From Ottowia beijingensis (lineage in GTDB: Bacteria; Pseudomonadota; Gammaproteobacteria; Burkholderiales; Burkholderiaceae_C): DNA of 64,000 nucleotides. Made by a program: the position numbers and the translations under genes. Under the pieces are notes generated by a model, which was not told the origin of the DNA, did not search any database, and worked only from the letters and a program-made list of their open reading frames with translations. This document shows, in pieces, positions 24,131-32,005 of this stretch (position 1 is its first letter; every line of letters begins with the position of its first letter). Where the stretch lies: NCBI RefSeq assembly GCF_013423955.1, contig NZ_JACCKX010000001.1:1178001-1242000 (forward strand). Direction: 5' to 3'.

Positions 24131-24581
24131 CTGGCGTGGCGGGCAGTTGGTCGGGGCCGACAAGGTAGGGGTTGAGCACCTGCACGGTTTCGAAGCGCTG
24201 CTGGTGCGGCAGGTCTTCGCTCAGCAGGTAGCGGCAGCCCTGCTGCTGGGCCGAGGACACGATCAGCGCGTCCCAGTAGCCCAGCGCGTGGCGGTCCTGC
24301 AGCGCCCAGGCGCCGTCGATCACGTAGGTGTCGAGGTGCGGCGGCTGCCACTGGCGCAGGTTGCGCACCTGGGCGCGCGCCTGCTGCACCGGCATCACGC
24401 TGCGAAAGCGCGTGATGGCGTTGTGGTACAGCTCGTTCAGCACCTGGGTGCTGATGCGGCCGGCGCGCTGCGTCCAGCACCAGCGCAGCCATTCGCGCGC
24501 ACGCGCCTGGCGGTCCGGGTCGCGGTCGTCGGCGGTGCGCAGCAGCACCGGGGTGTCGACGAAGACCAAGGGCGCGGTCAT
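24123..24581 (-). CDS. PIN-domain ribonuclease toxin (VapC-like)
   Basis: A 152-residue PIN-fold protein. Acidic residues for metal binding fit the family: Asp9 (PLVFVDTPVL), Glu50 (STQVLNELYHN), Asp104 (GYWDALIVSSA) and Asp123 (LSEDLPHQQ). Such proteins are usually RNA-cleaving toxins. It overlaps the ribbon-helix-helix antitoxin gene by 4 bases (ATGA) and overlaps hisC at its other end. Target RNA is unknown. Toxin assignment rests on the fold and the pairing. Confidence 0.85.
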   Translation of the reverse strand: MTAPLVFVDTPVLLRTADDRDPDRQARAREWLRWCWTQRAGRISTQVLNELYHNAITRFRSVMPVQQARAQVRNLRQWQPPHLDTYVIDGAWALQDRHALGYWDALIVSSAQQQGCRYLLSEDLPHQQRFETVQVLNPYLVGPDQLPATPDD

Positions 24582-24796
24582 TGGATCTCACTCAGCCGCA
24601 GGTAGGGGCCGTCGCTGGCGCCCCAGGATTCGAAGCGCAGCGCGCTGCGCATGGCCTGCGCGTAGGCGTCTTCCTGGCGCATCTTCTCGGCCAGCATCTC
24701 GCCCACCAGGCGCGACACGCTGCTGCCGCGCTTGGCGGCTTCGACACGCACCCATTCGAGTACGCTGTCCTCGACCGTGATGGTGACGTTCTTCAT
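24578..24796 (-). CDS. Ribbon-helix-helix antitoxin (VapB/CopG-like)
   Basis: A 72-residue protein opening MKNVTITVEDSVLEWVRVEA, the beta strand and first helix of a ribbon-helix-helix DNA-binding domain, then AAKRGSSVSRLVGEMLAEK. The C-terminal part FESWGASDGPYLRL is the likely toxin-neutralising region. The gene starts 14 bases downstream of two tight palindromes, its probable operator, and precedes the PIN gene. Confidence 0.85.
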   Translation of the reverse strand: MKNVTITVEDSVLEWVRVEAAKRGSSVSRLVGEMLAEKMRQEDAYAQAMRSALRFESWGASDGPYLRLSEIQ

Positions 24797-24809
24797 GGGG
24801 CGCGAGTTT

Positions 24810-24840
24810 ACACGAAATTCGTGTTGCACGAATTTCGTGT
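24810..24840 (-). promoter_or_regulatory. Double palindromic operator of the toxin-antitoxin pair
   Basis: ACACGAAATTCGTGT at 24810-24824 is a 7-bp dyad around one base, and CACGAATTTCGTG at 24827-24839 is a second dyad of the same half-site CACGAA. The two centres are 16 bases apart, about one and a half helical turns. This fits cooperative binding of ribbon-helix-helix dimers and autoregulation from a minus-strand promoter, which I cannot place exactly. Confidence 0.8.
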
Positions 24841-24998
24841 TCTCACTTGTGGTGCATGACCGCTTGATGACGAAGCCCCTGGTATCGACCCCAGCTGGGG
24901 CGCTTACCAGCTCGTAACGCGCCGGATGGCGGGCGCGCGCTGGCTGCGCTGCAATACACGTCAAGGCTTCGCACCGGCGGGGCACGGATCCAAAAGCC

Positions 24999-26150
24999 AT
25001 GTCGATCAACCCCACCTCCATCGGGCGCGGCGGCGCGCTGGCTGGGCACGCGGCCCAGGCGCTGTCGCCCGCCGCCCGGCAGGCGCTGGACGGCGCCACC
25101 ACGCTCGGCGTCGTCAACCCCGCCCAACTGGCGCAGCAGCTGAAGCGCGCACCCGACGGCGCACGCCAGCAGCTGCTGAACGAGCTGGCCCCGCACCTGT
25201 CGCCGCGCGATCTGGATGACGTAAGCCGCCAGATCGGCCAGCCGCCGCGCGCCAAGCCCGGCATCGACGCCGACCTGGCGCTGGACCTGACGCAGATCGG
25301 TCTCGACATCGCCGGCTTCTTCGACCCCACGCCGATCTCGGACGGCGCCAACACGCTGATCTCCCTCGGCCGGGGCGACTGGCTGGGCGCGGGCCTGAGC
25401 GCGATCAGCATGGTCCCCTACATCGGCGATGCGGCCAAGCTGGGCAAGCTCGGCAAATACGCGCAGACCATGGCCAAGGCCATCGACGCCGCGCGCGCCA
25501 ACCCGGCCCTGCGCGAGGCGCTGGCGCCCGCCGTCAAGGGCATTGCCGACGCCATCGCCAAGCTGCCGCTGGACAAGCTGCCCGACAGCGCGCGCAAGCA
25601 GATCGCCACGCTGAAAGAGCTGACCGGCATCTTCGCCAAAGAGTCCGACGCCGCCGCGCGCCAGGCCCTGAAGGCCGCCGACGACGTGCCCGCCAGCGCC
25701 ACCACCCGCGCCGCCGCAGCCGCCAGCCGTGTCGGCGCGCAGCCGGCCTGGGGCAAGTACATCGACGACATCAAGGCGCAGACCGGCATGGCCGTCGGCG
25801 CCAAGCAGCAGAAGCTGATCGACGCCGCGCTGGACAAGAAGGACTACACACGCCTGTCCACCGCCGATTCGAAGGCGCACCGCGCCCAGTTCAACAAGGT
25901 CAAGAACGACCTGATCGCCCAGTGGGAAACGCAAACCGGCAAGAGCTGGCCGCGCTACACCGAAGACCTGTACTCGAAGAACGGCACGCTGGTGCGCCGC
26001 GCGGGCCAACCTTATGATGCGCACCACATCATCGAGAGCAGCTACGGCGGCCCCAACGAGTGGTGGAACATGCACCCGGCGCGCTTTCCCGACCAGCACC
26101 AGCAGGGCATCCACCGCGCGGGCGGGCCCGGCAGCCAAGTTTTCCCCTGA
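24999..26150 (+). CDS. Polymorphic toxin with C-terminal HNH/Endo VII-type nuclease
   Basis: A 383-residue protein without a signal peptide. Residues 1-85 are alanine-rich and may be a loading or linker region. Residues 88-153 (ALDLTQIGLDIAGFFDPTP, GDWLGAGLSAISMVPYIGD) resemble the conserved pre-toxin segment found before the toxic tip of polymorphic toxins. The tip has YDAHHIIESSYGGPNEWWN and DQHQQGIHRAGG, placing His342/His343, Asn357 and His367/His372 as candidate HNH metal and catalytic residues. The SUKH-type gene that starts 4 bases after it is the expected immunity partner. The secretion route (type VI or other) cannot be told from the window. Confidence 0.82.
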   Translation: MSINPTSIGRGGALAGHAAQALSPAARQALDGATTLGVVNPAQLAQQLKRAPDGARQQLLNELAPHLSPRDLDDVSRQIGQPPRAKPGIDADLALDLTQIGLDIAGFFDPTPISDGANTLISLGRGDWLGAGLSAISMVPYIGDAAKLGKLGKYAQTMAKAIDAARANPALREALAPAVKGIADAIAKLPLDKLPDSARKQIATLKELTGIFAKESDAAARQALKAADDVPASATTRAAAAASRVGAQPAWGKYIDDIKAQTGMAVGAKQQKLIDAALDKKDYTRLSTADSKAHRAQFNKVKNDLIAQWETQTGKSWPRYTEDLYSKNGTLVRRAGQPYDAHHIIESSYGGPNEWWNMHPARFPDQHQQGIHRAGGPGSQVFP

Positions 26151-26153
26151 CCC

Positions 26154-26552
26154 ATGAGCCAGTTCGACGACCTTGCAGCCGACCAGGGGCAGCCGCCCCT
26201 GGACAAGCTCACGCCTCTGCCCTCCGACGCGCTGGCGCGCCTGCGCGCGGCGCACCCGCAGGCGCCCGAGGGCTATATCGACTTTCTCACCACGCTGGGC
26301 TTTGGCGAGCTGGGCGAGGCTTCGTTCATGCTCTACGGCGGCCTGCTGGCGCCCGACGAGGTGTTCGGCGAAACGCCCGACGGCCTGCAGGGCGTGTGGC
26401 TGTTCGGCGACGACTTCGCCGGCACCAACTGCGGCTTCGACAGCGCCGACGGCTGGCGCATCGTCGAGATCGACCCCACCAACTTCAGCAAGGACGTGGT
26501 TGGCGAGGACTTCGCCGCCTTCATCCGCATCCGCATCGCCGCGGCAAGCTGA
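26154..26552 (+). CDS. SUKH (SMI1/KNR4) family immunity protein
   Basis: A 132-residue protein with the SUKH pattern: RLRAAHPQAPEGYIDFLTTL, GFGELGEASFMLYGG, and a later strand-rich part GVWLFGDDFAGTNCGFD and WRIVEIDPTN. SUKH proteins are common antidotes to HNH-type nuclease toxins. The ATG follows the toxin stop by 3 bases, and the pair is surely co-transcribed. A paired-box repeat follows it. Confidence 0.85.
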   Translation: MSQFDDLAADQGQPPLDKLTPLPSDALARLRAAHPQAPEGYIDFLTTLGFGELGEASFMLYGGLLAPDEVFGETPDGLQGVWLFGDDFAGTNCGFDSADGWRIVEIDPTNFSKDVVGEDFAAFIRIRIAAAS

Positions 26553-26596
26553 GCGGCCAGGCGGGCGCCGGCAGCCATGGCCCGCAAGCAGATACA

Positions 26597-26657
26597 GGGA
26601 GTATGCCTTGCCAGCGCCCGTCAGACGGGAGCTGGCGGCCTGTATGATGGGGAGTAT
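26597..26657 (+). repeat. Paired-box element 3 (GGGAGTAT x2, 53 bp apart)
   Basis: Perfect boxes at 26597-26604 and 26650-26657. Hairpin CCAGCGCCCGT-CAG-ACGGGAGCTGG at 26611-26635 has an 11-bp stem with one mismatch. It lies between the convergent immunity gene and FAD oxidoreductase gene. Confidence 0.85.
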
Positions 26658-26685
26658 GTGCTGCGTGCCGCCTCGTGAAGCGGCT

Positions 26686-27888
26686 TCAGATCACACACTG
26701 CTCCTGCAGCGGCCGGTTCTCCAGCACGCGCGCCCAGCCCAGCGGCGACAAATCCAGCGTGCGGTAGCCGCCGTGCGCAATCCACTCGGCCACGCCGCAC
26801 CCCACGGCGGGCGACTGCTGCAGGCCGTGGCCCGAGAAGCCGTTGGCGAAGATCAGGTTGTCGCACGCCGGGTGCGGGCCGACGATGGCGTTGTGGTCGA
26901 ACCCGTTCATCTCGTAATAGCCGGCCCAGGCGCGGTGCAGCCGCAGCGCCTCGAAGGCCGGGATGCGCGCGGCCAGCGTGGGCCAGACGAAGGCCTCGAA
27001 CGCCGCATGGTCGGGCTCGTCCAGCGGCAGGTCGTCGCCGTCCTGATCGGGCGGCGGCGCAAAGCCGGTGATGAAGCCCGCGCCCTCGGGCCGCAGCCAG
27101 ATGCCGGAAGGATCGATCAGCAGCGGGCAGCGTGGCAGCGGCACGGGGCAGCTGACGTGGAACACCGTGCGCCGCCGCGCCACCACCGGCAGCGCGATGC
27201 CGGCCCACGCCGCCACGTGGCGCGCCCAGGGGCCGGCCGCGTTGACCACCACGCTGGCGTCGACATGCTCTCCATTCGATAGCTGCACGCGCCCGATGGA
27301 CGGGCGCGAGCCCCGGCTTGCCATCTCGAAGCCCACCGCCTCGGCGGGCACGTAGCGAGCGCCCTGCGCCCGCGCCTGGGCGCGAAAGGCCTGCAGCAGG
27401 CTGTAGCCGTCGAACCAGCCCTCGCCCGACAGGCCGAGCGAGCCGAGCGCGATGCCCTCGGTGGCGAGCCACGGAAAGCGCGCCTGCAGCTCGGCCGGCG
27501 ACAGCAGCGCCACATCGGCCCCGCTGGCGCGCTGCCGCGCGTGGTTGTCGCGCAGCACGCCCTCGCCCGCCGGCGTGGCCAGGTACAGGTAGCCGCCTTC
27601 GTGCAGGCCGATCTGCGGCGGCGGCTCGCCCGGCACGGCCAGCTCGCGCGCCGCATCGCGCAGCACGCCGATGCCGTAGGCCGAGATGGCCATGTTGATC
27701 GCGGTGGAGAACTGCTGCCGGATCGACGACGCCGACAGCGCCGACGAGGCGCGCGCGTAGCTGAAGTCGCGCTCCAGCACCGTCACGCGGCAGGGGCGCG
27801 CGGCCTGGCTGGCGGGCCGCGTCAGGTAGCGCGCAATGCTGCTGCCGACGGCGCCGCCGCCGATGATCACCACATGGTCGTCGCTCAT
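26686..27888 (-). CDS. FAD-dependent oxidoreductase (DAO family)
   Basis: A 400-residue flavoprotein of the D-amino-acid oxidase / glycine oxidase superfamily. The FAD motif is HVVIIGGGAVGSSIARYL at the N-terminus; VVVNAAGPWARHVAAWAG and a C-terminal ANGFSGHGLQQSPAVG complete the fold. The arrangement resembles FOXRED1-like or sarcosine-oxidase-like proteins. The substrate is unknown. It is transcribed alone, opposite to its left neighbours. Bases 27270-27295 carry an AT-rich ATTCGATAGCTGCACGCGC tract that resembles the dispersed repeat. Confidence 0.88.
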   Translation of the reverse strand: MSDDHVVIIGGGAVGSSIARYLTRPASQAARPCRVTVLERDFSYARASSALSASSIRQQFSTAINMAISAYGIGVLRDAARELAVPGEPPPQIGLHEGGYLYLATPAGEGVLRDNHARQRASGADVALLSPAELQARFPWLATEGIALGSLGLSGEGWFDGYSLLQAFRAQARAQGARYVPAEAVGFEMASRGSRPSIGRVQLSNGEHVDASVVVNAAGPWARHVAAWAGIALPVVARRRTVFHVSCPVPLPRCPLLIDPSGIWLRPEGAGFITGFAPPPDQDGDDLPLDEPDHAAFEAFVWPTLAARIPAFEALRLHRAWAGYYEMNGFDHNAIVGPHPACDNLIFANGFSGHGLQQSPAVGCGVAEWIAHGGYRTLDLSPLGWARVLENRPLQEQCVI

Positions 27889-27914
27889 GGGTGCTATTCT
27901 GGGGGCATCATGTA

Positions 27915-28033
27915 ACTATGTTATTGATAGCTTCCTGCAAAGACAGGGCGGGCGCTGAGGGCCGATTGGGCTGACAACCCCAGGGCGTTGCGCCGGCCCC
28001 ACCTGCACCGCCCGCCTCCCCCAAGGGGAGTAT
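27915..28033. repeat. Repeat remnants: AATAGC-type fragment and a solitary GGGAGTAT box
   Basis: TTATTGATAGCTTCCTGCAA at 27920 onward followed by GGGCGGGCGCTGAGG is a degraded AT-rich repeat. A lone GGGAGTAT box lies at 28026-28033, with no partner 53 bp on either side. It precedes the lipocalin gene. Confidence 0.5.
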
Positions 28034-28074
28034 GTTGCGGCCTGCACCTACACCCACGGCGCGGCGGCGCGGCT

Positions 28075-28674
28075 ATGCTGGCGCCCCAGATGAGACTGAG
28101 ATCACTCGCATTGCTCGGCGCTGGCGGCTGGGCCCTGTACCGGCTGACCCAGCAACTGGGCCGGCCGGCCGGTGTCGAGCCCGTGCGCCCGTTCAGCCTG
28201 ACGCGCTACCTCGGCCGCTGGTACGAGATCGCGCGCATCGAGCACTCCTACGAGCACGGCCTGACCAACACCAGCGCCGACTACCGGCCGCTGCCGGGCG
28301 GGCGCGTGCAGGTCGTCAACCGCGGCTACCACCCGGCCAGCGGCCGCTGGCGCGAGGCCCGCGCCACGGCCAGCCCGGTCACCGGTGCCGCCGGCGCGGC
28401 GCAGCTGCAGGTCAGCTTCTTCTGGCCGGTGCGCGCCAGCTACATCGTGTTCGCGCTGGACGACGATTACCAGCACGCCCTGGTCAGCGGCCCCACGCAC
28501 GACTACCTGTGGCTGCTGTCGCGCACGCCGCAAATCCGCCCCAGCGTGCGCGCCACGCTGCTGGAGCAGGCGCGCGCCGCCGGCTTCGACACCGGCCGCC
28601 TGCTGTGGGTGGACCAGCGGCGCAACACCGCCGGCCTGCGGGGCGATCTGCCGCGCCGCAAACTGCCGCGCTGA
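28075..28674 (+). CDS. Lipocalin family protein (Blc-like)
   Basis: A 199-residue protein (194 from the second ATG at 28090). After a hydrophobic N-terminus (SLALLGAGGWALYRL) comes the lipocalin signature YLGRWYEIARIEHSYE, then NTSADYRPLPGG, VVNRGYHP, SYIVFALDDDYQHALV and DYLWLLSRTPQI. Blc-type lipocalins bind lipids at the outer membrane. No lipobox cysteine is visible, so it may be anchored or released instead of lipidated. It leads a short plus-strand row with the methyltransferase and flavodoxin. Confidence 0.9.
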   Translation: MLAPQMRLRSLALLGAGGWALYRLTQQLGRPAGVEPVRPFSLTRYLGRWYEIARIEHSYEHGLTNTSADYRPLPGGRVQVVNRGYHPASGRWREARATASPVTGAAGAAQLQVSFFWPVRASYIVFALDDDYQHALVSGPTHDYLWLLSRTPQIRPSVRATLLEQARAAGFDTGRLLWVDQRRNTAGLRGDLPRRKLPR

Positions 28675-28741
28675 GCGGCGCCCCACCGCAGGCAAGCCGG
28701 CACGCCTGCAGGGCCTTGGGTGCGGGGGCAGAATCGGCCGC

Positions 28742-29356
28742 ATGACCAACAACACCCCTCACCCGTCCGTCTGGGACCAGAACTACCGCGCCACCGCCGA
28801 CTTCAAGTACGGCGAGCAGCCCAATGCCTTCCTCGTCGCGCAGGCCGCGCGCCTGGCACCCGCCTCGCGCATCCTGCTGCCGGGCGACGGCGAAGGCCGC
28901 AACGGCGTGTGGCTGGCCGAGCGCGGCCACGCCGCATTCAGCATCGACGGCTCGGCCGTCGGCCTGAACGCGCGCAGGACCTGGCGCGCCGCCGCGGCGT
29001 GACGCTGCACACCACCCACGCCGACCTGGGCGCGTGGCAGCCCGAGCCGGCCAGCTTCGACGCCGTGGTCGCCATCTACCTGCACCTGCCGCCGGCGCTG
29101 CGCGCGCCGGTGCACCGCAAGCTGGTGCAGGCGTTGGCCCGGCGGGCTGCTGATCCTCGAAGCCTTCCACCCCGATCAACTGCCCTTGAGCAGCGGCGGC
29201 CCCAAGGACGTGGCCATGCTCTACACGCTGGCCATGCTGCGCGCCGACTTCGCCGACATGACCGAACTGCTGGCGGAAGAGACCGACGCCGTGCTCGACG
29301 AAGGCTCGGGCCACCAGGGGCCGGCCAAGGTCACGCGCTGGATCGGCCAGCGCTGA
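28742..29356 (+). CDS. Class I SAM-dependent methyltransferase (frame breaks)
   Basis: It opens MTNNTPHPSVWDQNYRATAD with the AdoMet site ASRILLPGDGEGRNGVWLAE and a second motif HAAFSIDGSAVGL. The frame breaks near 28968 (one G restores ERAQDLARRRGVTL) and again near 29145, where two bases in the C and G runs restore a GGLLILEAFHPDQL-type ending. Motifs FDAVVAIYLHLP and the tail DEGSGHQGPAKVTRWIGQR fit the TehB/UbiE-like small-molecule group. Repaired length is about 205 residues. The substrate is unknown. Confidence 0.8.
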
Positions 29357-29376
29357 GGCTGAACAAGGGGGCCGCC

Positions 29377-29868
29377 GTGAAAACCCTGCTCATCGTTTAC
29401 CACTCGATGACCGGCGGCACCGAGCAGCTGGCGCACGCCGCCGCGCGCGGCGCGCAGAGCGAGGCCGGCGTGCACGTGCGCCTGCTGACCGCACCGCAGG
29501 CCGGGCCGGACGACGTGCTGGCGGCCGACGCCTACCTGTTCGCCTGCCCCGAGAACCTGGCCGCCATCGCCGGGCTGATGAAGGACTTCTTCGACCGCTG
29601 CTACTACCCGGTGTTGGGGCGCATCGAAGGCCGCCCCTATGCCACGCTGATCTGCGCCGGCAGCGACGGCAGCAACGCCGCACGGCAGATCGAACGCATC
29701 GCCACCGGCTGGCGCCTGAAGCCCGCCGCACCGCCACTCATCGTCTGCACCCACGCGCAGACGCCGGAGGCGATCCTGGCGCCGAAGCGCATTCCGCCGG
29801 AGGAACTGCAACGCACGGAGGAGCTGGGTGCAGCGCTGGCGGCGGGGGTGGCGATGGGGGTGTTTTGA
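29377..29868 (+). CDS. Flavodoxin-like NAD(P)H-dependent reductase
   Basis: A 163-residue flavodoxin-fold protein read from GTG 29377 (MKTLLIVYHSMTGGTEQLAH). The FMN phosphate loop is HSMTGGTEQ, and further contacts come from CPENLAAIAGLMKDFFDRCY and ICAGSDGSNAARQ. It starts 20 bases after the methyltransferase stop and may share its transcript. The electron partner is unknown. A paired-box repeat begins two bases after the stop. Confidence 0.85.
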   Translation: MKTLLIVYHSMTGGTEQLAHAAARGAQSEAGVHVRLLTAPQAGPDDVLAADAYLFACPENLAAIAGLMKDFFDRCYYPVLGRIEGRPYATLICAGSDGSNAARQIERIATGWRLKPAAPPLIVCTHAQTPEAILAPKRIPPEELQRTEELGAALAAGVAMGVF

Positions 29869-29870
29869 AC

Positions 29871-29931
29871 ATACTCCCCTCATACCCATCCGCCAGCGCC
29901 TGACCATCAAGCGCTGACGGCATATACCCCT
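29871..29931 (-). repeat. Paired-box element 4 (53 bp spacing, one degenerate box)
   Basis: ATACTCCC at 29871-29878 is perfect; ATACCCCT at 29924-29931 is degenerate, exactly 53 bp on. The hairpin CAGCGCCTGACCATCAAGCGCTG at 29894-29916 is the inverse of the GCGCTTGATGG core of the AT-rich family. It lies between the convergent flavodoxin and hisD genes. Confidence 0.75.
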
Positions 29932-29941
29932 ATCTTGATCG

Positions 29942-29972
29942 CAGGTCGGAACCCCGAAGGGATTCCGACGCG
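29942..29972. repeat. REP-like palindrome GTCGGAACC-GATTCCGAC
   Basis: GTCGGAACCCCGAAGGGATT closing with CCGAC forms a compact stem and belongs to the type flanking the transposase gene at 61.5-62.0 kb. It lies between the paired-box element and the end of hisD. Confidence 0.65.
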
Positions 29973-29988
29973 GCTCGCGCGCCCCGGC

Positions 29989-31314
29989 TCAACGCAAGCG
30001 CATCTCCGCCGCCCGCGCATGCGCCTGCAGGCCCTCGCCATGCGCCAGCACGCTGGCGATGCGGCCCAGTTGCTGCGCGCCGGCTTCGCTGACCTCGATC
30101 AGGCTGGTGCGCTTCTGGAAGTCGTACACGCTCAAGGGGCCTGAGAAGCGCGCTGTGCCGCTGGTGGGCAGCACGTGGTTGGGGCCGGCGCAGTAGTCGC
30201 CCAGGCTTTCGCTGGTGTAGGCGCCGAGGAAGATGGCGCCGGCGTGGCGCAGCAGCGGCTCCCACTGGTGCGGGTCGCGGCTGCTCACCTCCAGGTGTTC
30301 GGGCGCGATGCGGTTGCTGATGTCGCAGGCTTCTTCCATGCTGCGCGTGTGGATCAGCGCGCCGCGGCCGTTCAGGCTCTTGGCGATGATCTCGGCGCGC
30401 GGCAGGGTGGGCAGCAGGCGGTCGATTTCGCGCTGCACGGCGTCGATGTAGGCGGCGTCGGGGCACAGCAGGATGGACTGCGCCAGCTCATCGTGCTCGG
30501 CCTGGCTGAACAGGTCCATCGCCACCCACTCGGGCGGCGTGCTGCCGTCGGCCAGCACCAGGATTTCGCTGGGGCCGGCGATCATGTCGATGCCCACGGT
30601 GCCGAACACGTGCTTCTTGGCGCTGGCCACGTAGGCGTTGCCGGGGCCGGTGATCTTGTCCACCTTCGGCACCGTCTGCGTGCCGTAGGCCAGCGCGCCG
30701 ATCGCCTGAGCACCGCCGAGGGTGAAGGCGCGGCTGACGCCCGCCACGTGCGCGGCGGCCAGCACCAGCGGGTTCTTCTCACCTTTCGGCGTCGGCACCA
30801 CCATGATGATCTCGCCCACGCCCGCCACGTGCGCCGGGATGGCGTTCATCAGCACGCTGCTCGGGTAGGCCGCCTTGCCGCCGGGCACGTAGATGCCCAC
30901 GCGGTCCAGCGGCGTGACCTTCTGGCCCAGCAACGTGCCGTCTTCGTCGCGGTAGGTGGCGGTCTCGCCGCCCTGGGTTTTCTGCCACTCGTGGTAGCGG
31001 CGGATGCGCGCGGCGGCCTGCTGCAGCGCGCCGCGCTGTTCGGCGGGCAGGCTGTCGAAGGCGGCCTTCAGTTCGGCGGCGGTCAGTTCCAGCTCGGCCA
31101 TCGACGCAGCGGCCAGCCCGTCAAAGCGCGCCGTGTATTCCAGCACCGCCGCATCGCCGCGCGTGCGCACGTCGGCCAGGATGTCCTTCACGCGCTGCTC
31201 GATGGCATCGTCCTGCTCGGCGCTCCAGTGCAGGCGGGCGGTGAACTGCGCCTCGAAGTCAGGCTGCGTGGTGGAAAGGCGAAGAGGCTTGGCGGAGAGG
31301 GACATGGTCATCAT
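29989..31314 (-). CDS. hisD: HisD, histidinol dehydrogenase
   Basis: It oxidises histidinol to histidine in two NAD-linked steps. Conserved segments are [75 protein letters not shown] with zinc ligands, and the ending [19 protein letters not shown]. The start is set at ATG 31314; ATG 31305 is an alternative and an upstream in-frame start would add an atypical leader. At about 441 residues it is full length. It is separated from hisC by 5.9 kb and from hisG by 1.6 kb of accessory DNA. Confidence 0.95.
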   Translation of the reverse strand: MMTMSLSAKPLRLSTTQPDFEAQFTARLHWSAEQDDAIEQRVKDILADVRTRGDAAVLEYTARFDGLAAASMAELELTAAELKAAFDSLPAEQRGALQQAAARIRRYHEWQKTQGGETATYRDEDGTLLGQKVTPLDRVGIYVPGGKAAYPSSVLMNAIPAHVAGVGEIIMVVPTPKGEKNPLVLAAAHVAGVSRAFTLGGAQAIGALAYGTQTVPKVDKITGPGNAYVASAKKHVFGTVGIDMIAGPSEILVLADGSTPPEWVAMDLFSQAEHDELAQSILLCPDAAYIDAVQREIDRLLPTLPRAEIIAKSLNGRGALIHTRSMEEACDISNRIAPEHLEVSSRDPHQWEPLLRHAGAIFLGAYTSESLGDYCAGPNHVLPTSGTARFSGPLSVYDFQKRTSLIEVSEAGAQQLGRIASVLAHGEGLQAHARAAEMRLR

Positions 31315-31437
31315 GGCGCCACGGCGGGCGGCTACAGTCAACAGCGCCCGCCGTGTGCTGCGGGCCAGCGGGTTATTGTCTCACCCGGGATTCCTGAGCG
31401 GGCGCGCCAGCAGGGCCTGCGTGGCACACTCGTCGTC

Positions 31438-31995
31438 ATGGACGATGGTGACATCATCTGGATCGAGCCTCGCAGCGCGGCACTGGCTTTCCGGTCTCGG
31501 CTGCTGAACTCTGCCCCCAAGCCGTTGCAGGCTCTGGTCGCCTGTGGTGAAGATGCGCAAACCCTGCTGTGGCAGCTCGATTGAGCGCAGTTGGCTGCCG
31601 ACGAACGCACCTGGCTCGAAGGTGGGGAATATCTGCCAGCGCTGGCCTTCGACTGGCTTGATCGTGCCGCGGCACTGATGCGCCTGTGTGATCAGCAAAG
31701 ACAATCGGCAGCGCTGCTTGAGGTGCCCTCGCGCCGCCTGACCCAGCTCTCGATCAGCGACCTCATGCACGCCATGGGGAGCGACGTTTGGCTTGACGAC
31801 GCTCAGGTGGCGCTGGTCTGGGGCTTTGCGCACGACGCACTGATGCACCCGCAGACGATCCGCTGGCCCCTGCCGTGCCGCGGCGCCGTCATCCCCACGG
31901 CGACGGACTCAGCGTGGGCTGGTGGGCGCCATCGGCGGACATCGCGTTGCTCGGCTCCATCCGACACTGAAAGCCGGTCCGGTTTCGACATCGTG
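31438..31995 (+). pseudogene. Hypothetical protein interrupted by an in-frame TGA
   Basis: The frame opens MDDGDIIWIEPRSAALAFRS and stops at TGA 31582-31584 after 48 codons (LLWQLD). It then continues without shift as AQLAADERTWLEGGEYLPAL, FDWLDRAAALMRLCDQQRQS and DLMHAMGSDVWLDDAQVALV. Both halves read like one soluble protein, with less extreme GC at third positions than the neighbours. The true end is unclear because the frame runs into the next gene. It could be a decayed acquired gene, a sequencing substitution, or two small genes. No family recognised. Confidence 0.4.
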
Positions 31996-32005
31996 ATGCG
32001 GCAAG

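Noticed and set aside
30175-31584. A 469-codon plus-strand frame opposite hisD running into the small unknown gene
   Set aside because: The part opposite hisD is a shadow. Only the segment from ATG 31438 on has independent coding character.
31582-31584. Selenocysteine codon at the in-frame TGA
   Set aside because: No SECIS-like stem is evident right after it, the context LLWQLD-stop is not a redox motif, and no selenoprotein family fits.
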